DNA of 64,000 nt from Ostrinia nubilalis (lineage: Eukaryota; Arthropoda; Insecta; Lepidoptera; Crambidae). The notes beneath the pieces are model-generated. The model had not been told where the DNA came from, made no database searches, and saw only the letters and a list, made by a program, of their open reading frames with translations. The translations under genes were made by a program, and so were the position numbers. The DNA lies in assembly GCF_963855985.1 (NCBI RefSeq), contig NC_087092.1:6758001-6822000 (forward strand), written 5' to 3'. The first letter of the stretch is position 1. The number at the start of each line of letters is the position of its first letter. Of this stretch, positions 1 to 10,757 are shown one piece after another.

Positions 1-1670
1 AGAACCATGATACAAATTTAATGCACCCAGGAAAATATGGTAGAGAAAAATTAAGCATTAAAATCTAAACAAAGATAATATTAATAATATGATTCTTGTA
101 TTTGCTAGGTATGTTTGGTTCTCTAATTGACACGTCTCTATCTACCTAAGTACACTAATTCGTTTTAAAACGTCTTACAAATCGATATCATTTGGTTAAG
201 TAAGTACTTATTCCCACATCGAATAATAACAGCTTATTCCAACTTACTAAGATTATTTAACAACAGCTCGTACTAATGCGATTGTCACCATCCTAACAAT
301 ATTTCAACAAAAAAGCTTTTTAAAATGTAATTTCTTTTGAAGCGTCTGTACTAAATACCATACCATTTTGACCTAAGAAAATTTGGTTAGCGAAATTATA
401 CTGCGTTAAAGATCATTCCAGTCCAATTTTATAGAGACTGAGAGGGGAGTCAATTTAAAGGACGGAAATTGTCTCATTCAACACTGTGGGCAACGAAATA
501 GGCTTTCAGTTATTTACTTACTGTCCAATGTTTCCTTTTAAAAATCGTTATTAATGTTACTGACGCCTACTCTTACTCATATTAAGAGAAGGGAATTCGT
601 AGTTGATTTAAAGCACCTAATTACTTCATTTGGAAGTGGACGACTCCATGTTGCTGAATATTGTCTTAACTCTAATCTTATGGTTATCTTTATACAAACT
701 ATTGAAGTCAATGTATGACTCTTTTTGACTACTATTTTATACACAAAGTATTTTTTGTACTAAAGTGCATTTTTACATTACAGTCATGCATTTATCTTAA
801 AGCAATCTTTACTCATTGCTTCATATACGAGTATCGATCTTTATTATAGAGTTCATAGTAAAAGCTACCAGTAGATAACTAGATTTATTACAGCAAGAAT
901 AAGTAATAAATTCTTGAAAAGAACAAAACACAATCAGCATTCAGATAAATCCAATAACAAATAATGTAATTTATGACTCGCTTTATTTGTTTAACGAGCG
1001 AAAAAGGCGCCGGAGGCGTCGTCGACCGCAACCTGTCAGCTCCCAAGTTGATATTTGTTGTCTATACCGGACCTACGCACCGTGAAATTATGCTTCGCAC
1101 CTCCACTGTTTGCCTGTCCTTGTCCCCACCGAGGCATCTTCACGCGTGCTGGTTTTTCGACTTGAGTGCGCCTCAACGAATGCATACAGAATTACCCCAA
1201 CAAAATAAGGAGGTACCCCATCCGAAGACTCTGCGCCCACCCGCCTCGCATTAAAATCAATCGGTTATGCTAACACTGTTTGCTCTGTTATACTAACAAC
1301 GCTGATTTGTTTCGTGCCATTTTATTTTGATAAAGGATTAGCGTTCCATGAAAACAACAGCGGGTTACTGCTGTAACCTCAGTCTCATTGCCAAACATAT
1401 GAAACTTTTAATCAGCACTTAGCGGCACCCCGCTGAGCATATGAGTGTCAAAAATGGCCTGGAGGCTATTTCGCAATCGCTCGCTTCGGTGACATTTTAT
1501 CTGAATTTTTTTCGTATATTTTGCTCAATTACTTTTTGAATCTGCCTTTTTAAATTACGACAATGATATTTTCAAGTTTTTATTTCATGATTTAAACACA
1601 TACACGAGGGTTTTAAAATAAAGTTACTAGGTACTTATCTTTAGATATATTTTCATCTGAACCCCGTTAA
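1..1670. other. AT-rich non-coding DNA with one GC-rich block
   Basis: No recognised gene or repeat. From about 985 to 1255 the sequence is much richer in G+C than its surroundings and stays open for 93 codons from 973. The translation resembles no family I know and has no domain features. It may be a conserved non-coding or regulatory island rather than an exon. The rest is AT-rich with no supported feature. Confidence 0.5.
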
Positions 1671-1718
1671 CAATAACAACTTTCCTATATACATAGGTAT
1701 ATAGGAAAGTTGTTATTG
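1671..1718. repeat. Perfect 22-bp fold-back palindrome, 4-nt loop
   Basis: Positions 1671-1692 (starting CAATAACAAC) are exactly reverse-complemented at 1697-1718, around the loop ATAG. A perfect stem this long with so short a loop, and no flanking transposon ends, fits a recent template-switch (fold-back) replication event. A single-copy MITE remnant is the alternative. Confidence 0.9.
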
Positions 1719-1720
1719 CT

Positions 1721-1752
1721 ATGGCTATTATTGGCTATCCAATAATAGCCAT
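1721..1752. repeat. Perfect 14-bp fold-back palindrome, 4-nt loop
   Basis: ATGGCTATTATTGG at 1721-1734 is exactly reverse-complemented at 1739-1752 with loop CTAT. It begins two bases after the preceding hairpin ends, and its loop is the complement of that hairpin's loop. The two probably arose by linked events. Confidence 0.9.
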
Positions 1753-2233
1753 GTCTCTCTATAAGCCTTCAAACTTGTTTATCTGAGCCCATGTGCAAAT
1801 CTATTCATTGAGTAGTTTCTGAGAAAATTGGCTTTGGTAAATGGTCAACTAGACAAATGCATCTTATATCGGGTATCTGTTTAAGTTGATTTCATTTCAA
1901 TGGCGAGTTCAATAATATAGAACAACTCAATTTATTAGAAAATACAGTAAAATTTATTGATTGAATGATTTAGGAAACATTTTAAAACAATTTGACCTAA
2001 TTAATCAAAACCAGTCGAGAAAAATATGACAATATAATAGGTAGTATGTGATAGTTACTTTTGGCATGATGATATAGAGACTTTTTAGACGATGACTTCA
2101 AATATTAATTCAACTCTCGTTTACACGCCCGTAACAGGATATACGAGACAGAGCCTTTTATCATTTTGGTTTGTAGTAGTGCTCTATCAAGATTTTAGGA
2201 TTTTTGATAATATCAAATCAAATCGCTCGCTAA
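1753..2233. other. AT-rich non-coding DNA, nothing recognised
   Basis: No open frame, transposon end or RNA gene can be supported here. Confidence 0.5.
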
Positions 2234-2440
2234 TTGTCGTGCGACACCCTAATCAGCCCCGAACTGATTAGCGGACGGGCCCGCGCCAACTGGCAGGCGG
2301 CCGCCGGCGTCAGCCAAACTGCCCGCCTCAACACGCCTCAATGGACCGATTCTCCAATTAACTCCATTCATATGTCCGCTGTAGAACTAAGAACCTTTTT
2401 CGGACTGATACGCCCGTTTATTGCTGATTTAGCGAACTAA
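2234..2440. other. GC-rich island with small hairpin
   Basis: About 2250-2420 is strongly GC-rich against an AT-rich background. It opens with the hairpin CTAATCAG/CTGATTAG around a 7-nt loop (about 2250-2272). A 68-codon frame is open on the plus strand but resembles no known protein. A conserved regulatory element is a reasonable guess; nothing proves it. Confidence 0.3.
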
Positions 2441-2554
2441 TGTAGTTGGCTTTGTTTTTTTCTTTGGTTAATTAAAGTGTTAGCAGGGTGGCTTTGTAGG
2501 GTGAAATGGGGTAAAAGCTCTATGATGTCAAGACTCTTCTTGCAGCTTCCAGCT

Positions 2555-2610
2555 TCCAGCACTAATTTTAACCATACTGTCTCTACAGTATGGTTAAAAT
2601 TAGTGCTGGA
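2555..2610. repeat. Perfect 26-bp fold-back palindrome, 4-nt loop
   Basis: Positions 2555-2580 (starting TCCAGCACTAAT) are exactly reverse-complemented at 2585-2610 around CTCT. A direct duplication of AGCTTCC (2544-2557) sits at its left edge, which also suggests replication slippage or template switching. This is the longest perfect hairpin I found in the window. Confidence 0.93.
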
Positions 2611-3250
2611 GCACGGTCATTAATTTAATTAATGTTTTTACTGAAAAAAAGTATTTAATACTGATAATTTCCAACACAATCTTCTAAAGTAAATCATCGT
2701 CAGGCAAACCACTTCCTTCATTGCGATTTTTCCTAAAAATTATGCAAAGAAAATAAAAGGTGCTCTTTCTTTCTTTACTTTTTCATTTTGCATTCACAAA
2801 ATACTAGCATTTTAAGTGCTGCCTACTTCTTATTGAAATAGTAGGCACTGTGCACTTTATTTTCTATACATTCTCAGACCAAAACAGTATTCATCCAGAC
2901 AAAATTGCTGGCAGTGCACTGCAAATAAAAGGCTTAAATCTCGAAGAATGCTAACGTATTACACCTAATACCGTCGCAGAGTGGTGTTCTCTCAATAGAC
3001 AGTGCGACTTGGTCCAAAAAGGTTGTATAAAATGCATTCTTGAGCCAGCGGAATAAGGTTTAGTGTTGTGTACATGTTTCAGCTGTCGATTGTACAAGGG
3101 AAAACTTCCAACCCAAAAGTAAGGAGTATTGGAGTGTTCCGAAGTAGGGCGAGCGCGATATACGAAGTTTTAAAAAGCGGATATTTGCGACTGGCTTGAA
3201 TGATGCCACTACTGTTTATTGTTTTAAACGACAACACTGTTTCTGTACGG
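2611..3250. other. Non-coding DNA with one imperfect hairpin
   Basis: About 2814-2858 forms an imperfect inverted repeat built on TGCCTACT/AGTAGGCA with outer AAGTGC/GCACTT blocks. Otherwise nothing is recognised up to the RTE insertion. Confidence 0.45.
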
Positions 3251-3261
3251 ACGATGCCTTT

Positions 3262-4044
3262 GTTGTTGTTGTTGTTTCAGCCAAATGACGTCCACTGCTG
3301 GACAAAGGCCTCCCCCAAGGTTTTCCACAATGAACGGTCCTGCGCTGCCCGCATCCAGGCTCTTCCCGCGACCTTTACCAGATCGTCGGTCCACCTAGTA
3401 GGAGGCCTGCCCACGCTACGTCTTCCAGCCCGTGGTCGCCACTCGAGAACTTTCCTGCCCCAACGGCCATCGTCTCTACGAGCTATGTGCCCCGCCCACT
3501 GCCACTTGATTTTAGCAATTCTGCGAGCTATGTCGGTTACTTTGGTTCTCCTACGGATCTCCTCATTTCTGATTCGATCACGCAGGGAAACTCCGAGCAT
3601 AGCCCGCTCCATCGCCCTTTGGGTGACCTTGAGCCTTCTTATGAGGCCCATAGTAAGCGACCACGTTTCGGATCCATATATCAACACTGGCAACACACAC
3701 TGCTCGAACACTTTTGTCTTGAGACACTGCGGTATTTCGGACATGAGTATATGGCGAAGCTTCCCGAACGCTGCCCATCCGAGTTGGATTCGACGATTGA
3801 CCTCTTTCTCGAAGTTGGACCTACCTAACTGGACTGTTTGTCCCAGGTATACATAATTGTCAACAACTTCGAGTGTAGAGTCTCCAACCTTCAGAGGAGT
3901 GGGTGCAACACGGACATTAGACATGATTTTTGTCTTGTCCATGTTCATTCTGAGGCCCACTTGTTGAGACGCTCTACTGAGGCCATCGAGCATTGTGCCT
4001 AGATCCTCCAAGGTCTCAGCCATGACTACGATATCGTCCGCGAA
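3262..4044 (-). mobile_element. 5'-truncated RTE-clade non-LTR retrotransposon
   Basis: This is a reverse-strand insertion flanked by an exact 11-bp target-site duplication, ACGATGCCTTT, at 3251-3261 and 4045-4055. On the minus strand it starts inside the reverse-transcriptase gene and ends just after the stop codon with an AAC tandem tail (3262-3276). The 3' terminal sequence around 3277-3330 is the RTE end common in lepidopteran genomes. It recurs in this window at 7204, 19400, 41627 and 52849. The 5' truncation with a target duplication is the usual result of target-primed reverse transcription that stops early. Confidence 0.93.
3277..4044 (-). pseudogene. RTE reverse transcriptase, C-terminal fragment
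   Basis: The frame is open from the insertion's 5' junction at 4044 to a TGA at 3277-3279, giving 255 residues with no internal stop. It begins FADDIVV, the catalytic Asp-Asp motif of the reverse-transcriptase palm. Then come DKTKIM, NYVYLGQTV, VLIYGSETWSLT, a WAGHIARR segment and a C-terminal GRPPTRWTDD...QQWTSFG, all typical of RTE polyproteins. The endonuclease and most of the palm and fingers are missing, so it cannot be active. A methionine at 4023 would give 248 residues, but no promoter is evident and the fragment is dead on arrival. The intact frame suggests a fairly young insertion. Confidence 0.92.
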
Positions 4045-4055
4045 ACGATGCCTTT

Positions 4056-6330
4056 AGTTGGATCTTTATTACCCTCTGTTTTTAAAGTCAAAGGTCCTCA
4101 TGTGTCCATATGTGCTCTTTAAAATGTTACCACTTTTCCGCACGCAATATTGTGAAATAGTTTTTCTGATGTTGTATCAATTTTGGAGATGTAAGTACCT
4201 TTATTAACATAAAATGCGCAGCTTGAATTTAATTAAAATGTTTTAACATATGAATAATAAATTAAAGTGATATTAGAGGTACAAAAACATTATTATTAGT
4301 CCTTGTCACATACAAATCTATCTCAATCAACGCCAATTAGTGTGCGTTAATTCTAGTAAACATGTTCCACATGTCCAGTGCACTTCACAAATTAGTAAAG
4401 CCATACAGAAAATCGTCCAAAAATGTCCATTGCGAACTGTCTGATAATCGAATGCATTCTGCGCTGCTAATAAGCCTGTCACGGTAATATTCCATTTCTA
4501 GGTGCTCCCGTTAAATTGGCAACTGCCAATCCGGTTCGTTCGTTATGTGGAATTAAAGTAAATTCGCCGGTTATGGCACGGTGTGATTTATGTCACAAGT
4601 TTATAGGCTTGTGACAAACTTGTGCTCGGAATTGCATATTTTATTTAAAAACTAATTTAAAAACATTAACTAAAAGTAACTATTAATGTTTTTTTTTTCA
4701 ATCGACAACACTATTTTTGAAGAGTCTGTGTGACTTTCAGTGCTAAGATTCGATTTATTCGATGATACAATGCAGTACAAAAGTTAACAACTCAACACTT
4801 TTCTTGAAGAAATTGAATAGATTTTCAGGTTTCTGGGATTAGAATTAAGAATTTTTTAAATTGAAGACATGACCATAAGTATGTTTTTTTTTTAATCTAA
4901 TTTGTAAATACAGTTTTCATTACATTACTTCAAACAAAACGAATTATCTACTACATGAAATTGTACAACGCCATCTATTTCATTCTCACTACACTACTAC
5001 GAAAACGGGGTTGCAGCAGCAAGTTACATACTGAAAATTTCGTGCAAAGACGGATAATTTTCAAAATTTGAATTACCTACATGAATGAATAAAACAAAAA
5101 AGTTCGAGACTGAAACGACGCCTTTAGAATGATCGATATCTCCGAGGGAAACACAATTATCTCGCCGTTACGCCAGTATCTCACGCCTTCGCTCGCTAAT
5201 TTAAAATAAAAAAAATACTTCACTCGACTCACGGACCCTGAATTCCGCACAAAGGCACCGACCTAATACTTACACGTCCTCAAGGCACTAAAAGGACCGT
5301 TTACATTTTTCACCGCGCTAATTTTATTTGACTCGCCCTGAATATATTATGCCCTATTATTACGCCGCCCGCCCTCCGCAACCGTTTAATGCTAACAATG
5401 AGGATTTTTTCCCTCTTTAAATTGTTTAACATTAAATTTTCGGTGAAATGCTAAAAATCTGATTTCGTTATTTTTTTATTGCTCATTAAAGGCGGTTTGT
5501 TTCTGTTTATTTTTTCAGACGTTAAGGTAAACAGGATTTCTTTCATCTTACTTGTAACGGATACTTTTTTCTGTGATTTAATTTGTGAGATTGTTATTGC
5601 TGATAATGATGGCTTAGTAAACATCTTAATCAAGTCTTTTCGCGTGGACAACTTTCTATGATTCCGATGGAGTTTTGAACTTATTTCCACGAAAAAGCTA
5701 CTATATTGTGCATAGTTTGTCAATAAGTATAGATTTTGATATTGACTGTAATAAATTACTTTAACAATAGTTGCTATTATAAAAATTTATACCCTACGTT
5801 ACCGCTAGCAAGTGACATTAATTTAACACCAATACAACTTTCATATTTTACTACATTTAATATTATTTCGTATAAAATAAATATATCAGAACCATAATGA
5901 TAAACGGGACCCGGAATGGCCAGACTAAAACGAATTCGCTGAAAAGAAATTTAATAAATGTGCATTCCAGGTTTAAACTGAGATTTATGACTAACATTAT
6001 ACTCCACGTCGTTTAAGAATGAGACATGTATAATTCATAAGCCTTTTTAATTTCATTAGTTAATTTCACTTACGTTTCAGCTGCGTTTCATACAGATTCA
6101 GATTCAGAGATTTTCTCGTGCGATTTATTGCATAATTCTACCTGAAACAATAAGAAAATGTATTAGTGCTATCCCATCAGTTAATGGAATTCTTTGTATT
6201 CTTTGTTCTATCTGCAGTTTACCTACATTGTGTTCTAGGACTGCGAAAGACGTGACAACTCTTGGGTAATATTCAAGTAAGTAAATAACAAATGTTTGTT
6301 TACAGTTCTAGTTTTTAAAAAGATAGTAGG
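4056..6330. other. Non-coding DNA, no recognised gene
   Basis: AT-rich. A small hairpin, GTCACAAG/CTTGTGAC, lies near 4594-4617. About 5100-5400 is somewhat richer in G+C and homopolymer-poor, as conserved non-coding DNA often is, but it has no open frame of note. A 90-codon minus-strand frame (5451-5723) is low-complexity Lys/Ser/Ile and not convincing. Confidence 0.45.
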
Positions 6331-6334
6331 AAGA

Positions 6335-6415
6335 GCAGTCTACCGGCAAGCGGAAGGTCGTGGATTCAATTCCCGCCTTAGGCAGTTCGATTTTTTCAAG
6401 TTATTTATAATTTTC
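6335..6415 (+). repeat. tRNA-derived SINE fragment
   Basis: It contains a T-arm and polymerase III B-box-like segment (GTGGATTCAATTCCC) preceded by GCAAGCGGAAGGTC and followed by a GTTCGATTTTTTC tail. The same arrangement recurs at 23757-23835. The A-box half is degraded, and no full cloverleaf can be drawn. Confidence 0.65.
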
Positions 6416-7193
6416 AAATTAGTTTGAGATGCGACTCTTAACGCTAAAAATTAAATAACTAAAGATAGTACATAGGTACTTTCTTTATATAAAATAAAAA
6501 GCTATAAAAAGCTTTTTAACTAACACAAAAAAATAATTAAAAAATGGAAGTGCCTGCAAAATTCAAGCATTAGTAGCCATTTAAATATGCACTTAGATCC
6601 ATAATGCGACTCTAGAACCCATAATTACAATTCCGAAATGCATATTAGGTATGTATCTGATTTTAAAAGATTAAACTATGTAGTATGAGTGTATATTCAT
6701 GGCACAAATACCTAAATATAAAAATTACTCAAATCCAGGTTTTTGAGATTCGTTCCAAAACACAAGTCTAAACAAACAACGCGTATTCTATTCACAACTA
6801 ATGTCATAACAAGTCATACACAACTACAGCTGGCATGCCGCGGGCGTTTTTAGACATCAGTTTACGACTACCATGTGTAGCTGAACTGCGTTTGTCCGAA
6901 ATCCGAAGCCAATAAGTTGCTTGAAATGCTTCCAATATAGTTTAGTTAATAGCCAGCAGAAAATTAAATAATTTATTTGCTAGAAATCATACCAAACCAA
7001 TTATTATTAACATAATTAATTAAAGGAAAAAGTTGATGCAAACATGCAAGGAAATTCTCATTAAATACGAACAACTGTAAATTGTATCTAACGGCATTTT
7101 ATAGTTAAAATGATTGTGCAAAGTTCACTCTCTTGCAATTGAGTGAGTAGTACGTATCAGAAAAAGATGTGACAAAGTAGTAAATAAGTGTAG
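6416..7193. other. Non-coding DNA, nothing recognised
   Basis: AT-rich. I see no supported gene, repeat end or RNA. Confidence 0.5.
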
Positions 7194-7203
7194 GTATATA
7201 CGT

Positions 7204-7290
7204 TCGTTCGTTCGTTTCAGCCAAATGACGTCCACTGCTGGACAAAGGCCTCTCCCAAGGTTTTCCACTATGAACGGTCCTGCGCTGCCC
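7204..7290 (-). mobile_element. RTE 3'-end insertion, 87 bp
   Basis: The sequence reads (TTCG)n, then the RTE 3' end (TTTCAGCCAAATGACGTCC...), and breaks off after 87 bases. It is flanked by the exact 10-bp target-site duplication GTATATACGT at 7194-7203 and 7291-7300. On the minus strand the tail is a GAAC repeat. Only the last two dozen codons of the reverse-transcriptase frame are represented. Confidence 0.93.
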
Positions 7291-7300
7291 GTATATACGT

Positions 7301-8592
7301 ATGGGACTTCAACTAGTTGTCTCTACGCATCTCATGTTAACAATCTATTAACAACATGACGTCATTACATTTGTTCGAAATCGAAAGACCAGTAGTTATA
7401 TCGATTGTTATTCTGTTACCCAGCTTCCAGTAAACAACTAAAAACGAACCATCTAAAGTCTCTTACTATCATAATAATAGAATAATAACGTTATGAAAAC
7501 ATGCTTCAATCAAGTATCATAATTTTATGTAGGTAAGCTAAGACTCTACAATTGAATTAATACCTACTACGAGTATATGGAGGAGCATTGTTCAGCAGTA
7601 TAATAACAAATAATTAAGTTGAAAACAATTTGAAGGATTCTGTATTGAGCAGTGGGCACAGGACTCTTAATTGAAATGCATTTGTATTCGTAACTGATGG
7701 CATAACAATTCAGTCACGAACATTTTTAGACATCAATTTAGGACTCTGAAATGGCTGAACTGCATTAGTCCGAAACAGTCCAACGCCAAAATAGTTGCTT
7801 CGATCGCTTCCCTCTATAGCTCGGCCTGCAGTCTACCTGCAATTTTAATGGAGCCATGTCATTTCATACTTAAATAAAGCTGACCCACTCCTGTGACAGT
7901 GCCGGATTTACCCCGCCCGTTTTAGTCGCTTTTAGCGAATATCATGTTTGAAGAGAATAATTTATGTGTTTTAACCCAGTATCGGAATAGCTGAGACGGA
8001 TTGCGGCCGCGGCTAAATACGTTCAGCTTAATAGAGACGTTATTAGAAATGTTTCAGCATTTCAGGTGAATTGTGCAGTCTTCGAGCCTTTCAACGCTAA
8101 TGGACGCTTCTATTCTAGATTTGGATGGAACAGATTTTAATTGGCATAAAATCATGCTTAAAGCGGGAACAACCAGATTTTCCCCATTTCAAAATTGTTG
8201 AGTTTATTTTAAACAGAGTGCGATCCATCAATTTTTATTACTTTAATGGGATAATGTGTAACGGAAAGAGCAAATAATTATAATTGACTTAATTTACTTT
8301 GGAAGTATCATTTTATGTTCGCCCAACAAGAATTCATCTTTTCAGTAATAATAACCTTTACTTGGGACCATCCACGTGGGTGAATTTTGGTTTGTATTTC
8401 AAATGTTTCTTGTAGCAATTGCTGTATCGCTTCTATGGTCTCTTGACTTCAAATTCGGAGGTTTACTTACCAAAAATAGTAATATTGCAGGATGAGGAAA
8501 AATTTTACTATTTCCAGTTCTATTGGGATATGGCGGCTCCAGTTTATATTGTGATTATTAACTATCTAAACAGTCTGTCTCGCTTTCCCTTT
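7301..8592. other. Non-coding DNA, nothing recognised
   Basis: No coding exon or mobile-element end can be supported. A short plus-strand frame at 8419-8625 ends inside the hAT MITE and is not believed. Confidence 0.5.
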
Positions 8593-8600
8593 TCACAGAG

Positions 8601-8768
8601 CAGTGTTTTACAACCTTTTTCATGACGCGACCTCCCCTAGCATGAAAAACATTAGATTTCGGATAAATCTAGCTTTAAAACTTTACTGTTTTTTTTACTG
8701 AGGTAGTTATTACGACCTCTCGCGACCCCCCTATAGAGGCTTCGCGACCCCCAGGTTGAAAAACACTG
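8601..8768. mobile_element. hAT-type MITE with 8-bp target duplication
   Basis: 168 bp with terminal inverted repeats CAGTGTTTTACAACCT and, read inward from the right, CAGTGTTTTTCAACCT. It is flanked by TCACAGAG (8593-8600) and TCATAGAG (8769-8776), an 8-bp duplication with one difference. CAGTG termini and an 8-bp duplication are the signature of hAT transposons. The interior has CGCGACC blocks near both ends and no coding capacity. Confidence 0.9.
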
Positions 8769-8942
8769 TCATAGAGCATGCTTTATAGATCTGACTTTTA
8801 TTATACAGTTGTATAAAAAAACAACTAACATTTACCGTCATGTTCACATTCGCATATATAACATTATACGGTAACGTTGCGTACCTAGTGACTGTCAGGA
8901 TTTATGTTACGAGCACGTCATAAAATCATATAAGATAGTGCG

Positions 8943-8995
8943 ATGCAAGCTGTCGACAGACGCACATGACCGCAAACTGGGCTACGGACAGACAC
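8943..8995 (+). repeat. 53-bp direct repeat, copy 1
   Basis: It contains GCAAGCTGTCGACAG, CACATGACC and GGGCTAC. It aligns without gaps to 9544-9596, with about 45 of 53 positions the same. The function is unknown; no transposon ends are visible. Confidence 0.8.
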
Positions 8996-9543
8996 GGAAC
9001 TCTACATTTCTATGCAGTGACAGCATTGTGGACACTTAAGGGTGATAAGGATAATGATAATTTTAGGGCCTGTTGATTTTTTTACTAAAATATACGAGTA
9101 AATGATACCTATTTTCACTGAAACTGTGGAAGCAGGGGATATCTACAGTTGTCAGGAAGAGTTTTCCTATACAATCCGTAAGATTGTGAATCTGATGCTC
9201 AAACACAACAGTTTTAGTTCTGAAGTGACTTTGAGTATAAGACTGAGATGACAATGAAGATAGGGATTACGTTTTGCAACAAGTTGTATTGTAACATTGG
9301 GATCTCTGTCTAACATGAAAAAGGATACATTTTACTTCACGTGATAGTTACTCCGAGACAATCCTTTACATAAACTAACTATTTTTGTAGGAGAGGGAGT
9401 GTTGAAGTAGGAACAAGGCTCTAAAATACATTTTTAATATTATTTCACTCGCATAAACCTCACATGATCTGCCTTATTAATAATTAAGTAAATATTCAAA
9501 AATCGTCTCTACAAGAATCAAGGACACCCTGTATAAGAATACA

Positions 9544-9596
9544 ACGCAAGCTGTCGACAGATTCACATGACCACAAACGGGGCTACATACCGACAC
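9544..9596 (+). repeat. 53-bp direct repeat, copy 2
   Basis: Partner of 8943-8995, 601 bp downstream in the same orientation. A much weaker third match (AAGCTGTCG ... GAGGGCTACG) may exist near 10288-10320. Confidence 0.8.
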
Positions 9597-10542
9597 TCAG
9601 CCTCAGACGAGATGCAACGCATTGTTCGTATTGTCTAGCATCCTAAGCATTTTGCATTTACGAGTATGTTAGCAACGGGTTGGCGTGCATTTGCCTTAAT
9701 ACATATTATTATATCACCTGGGGAAATGCACTGGGAATAATAATAAAATACTTATGGCAACATACTGAATTTTAGGTGTCTCATCAACGTAAGAATGCAA
9801 TTATTGGGAAAGCTTGTGACAAGAATTCTGATTCATAACTGCAATCTGTCACGCATTTTCACACTTTTCATTCTAGGTAATAAATCTGACAATTTATTAT
9901 GAAAAATGTTAGAATAGAATAGAGTTTCTATAATGCGGTAAATGTGGTATGGAAAAATAATCATAATAAATGTCCGTTTCAATGTTACTGGCACCTATGT
10001 AATAACAAATTATGTAATAAATGAAGAATATAAGAAGCCCAGCTGTAATGGGGTATCCACGCAAGCCATCGGTATGCACTTAGCTCTTTAACTCATACTC
10101 TACATTCATAGAACGCAAAAGGACTTTTTATCCAACCCCTAACAACTTTGTACCTATGATAACGACGAATAATCATTTTCATTTTCCAACTAGACGCGAA
10201 CTGTAATCTAATCTCAGACTCGTTTCTGTGTAAATATCATCTAAAATATAATGAAAAACCCTATGATATCTTCGTGAACGCAGATTAAGCTGTCGTGGCT
10301 ATGACAAGAGGGCTACGATAATGCGGAGTCAGCCATCGGGCCACTCGCCGCAGACCGAAGCCCCTCGCTGGCACTCGACACAGAAAGTAGCCCTATAAAC
10401 GGATGACATGACATGAAGGAAAAACTTCTCTGCGGGATTTTTCAAATTAAAACCTCTTTTCTCTTACGATCTTTTTAAATAAGTAAAACTTTATTACCTA
10501 TCTAGTCAGAACAAGGTAATTTATATTTCAGTGTCTTTCAAA
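9597..10542. other. Non-coding DNA
   Basis: No gene recognised. About 10310-10400 is richer in G+C than its surroundings, but no frame, splice signal or repeat end is clear. Confidence 0.45.
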
Positions 10543-10544
10543 TA

Positions 10545-10755
10545 CACTAGACCGCAAAGAAAAAGGGTGAGTTAGAAAATCTTCATATCTTTACCAGCGC
10601 TATGAAATACATACTAGAAAAATACGCATTTTTATTTATTTTATATTCCTTAAAGATAAAAAGCTTCCAAGAATTAAGTATTAGTATTTATTTCATAAAG
10701 TACTTTTGAAGATATTGAAGATTTTCTTACCGAAACTTTTTTTTGCGGTCCAGTG
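10545..10755. mobile_element. Tc1/mariner-like MITE
   Basis: 211 bp, bounded by TA dinucleotides (10543-10544 and 10756-10757). The terminal inverted repeats read CACTAGACCGCAAA on the left and, inward from the right, CACTGGACCGCAAA. The similarity continues in a subterminal block (AGAAAATCTTCA). TA target duplication suggests the Tc1/mariner superfamily. No transposase is encoded. Confidence 0.85.
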
Positions 10756-10757
10756 TA

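Noticed and set aside
973..1254. 93-codon open frame in a GC-rich block as a gene
   Set aside because: No family resemblance, domain or splice context. GC-rich DNA lowers stop frequency.
3200..3856. 218- and 113-codon plus-strand frames over the RTE fragment
   Set aside because: They are antisense shadows of the reverse-transcriptase frame on the minus strand.
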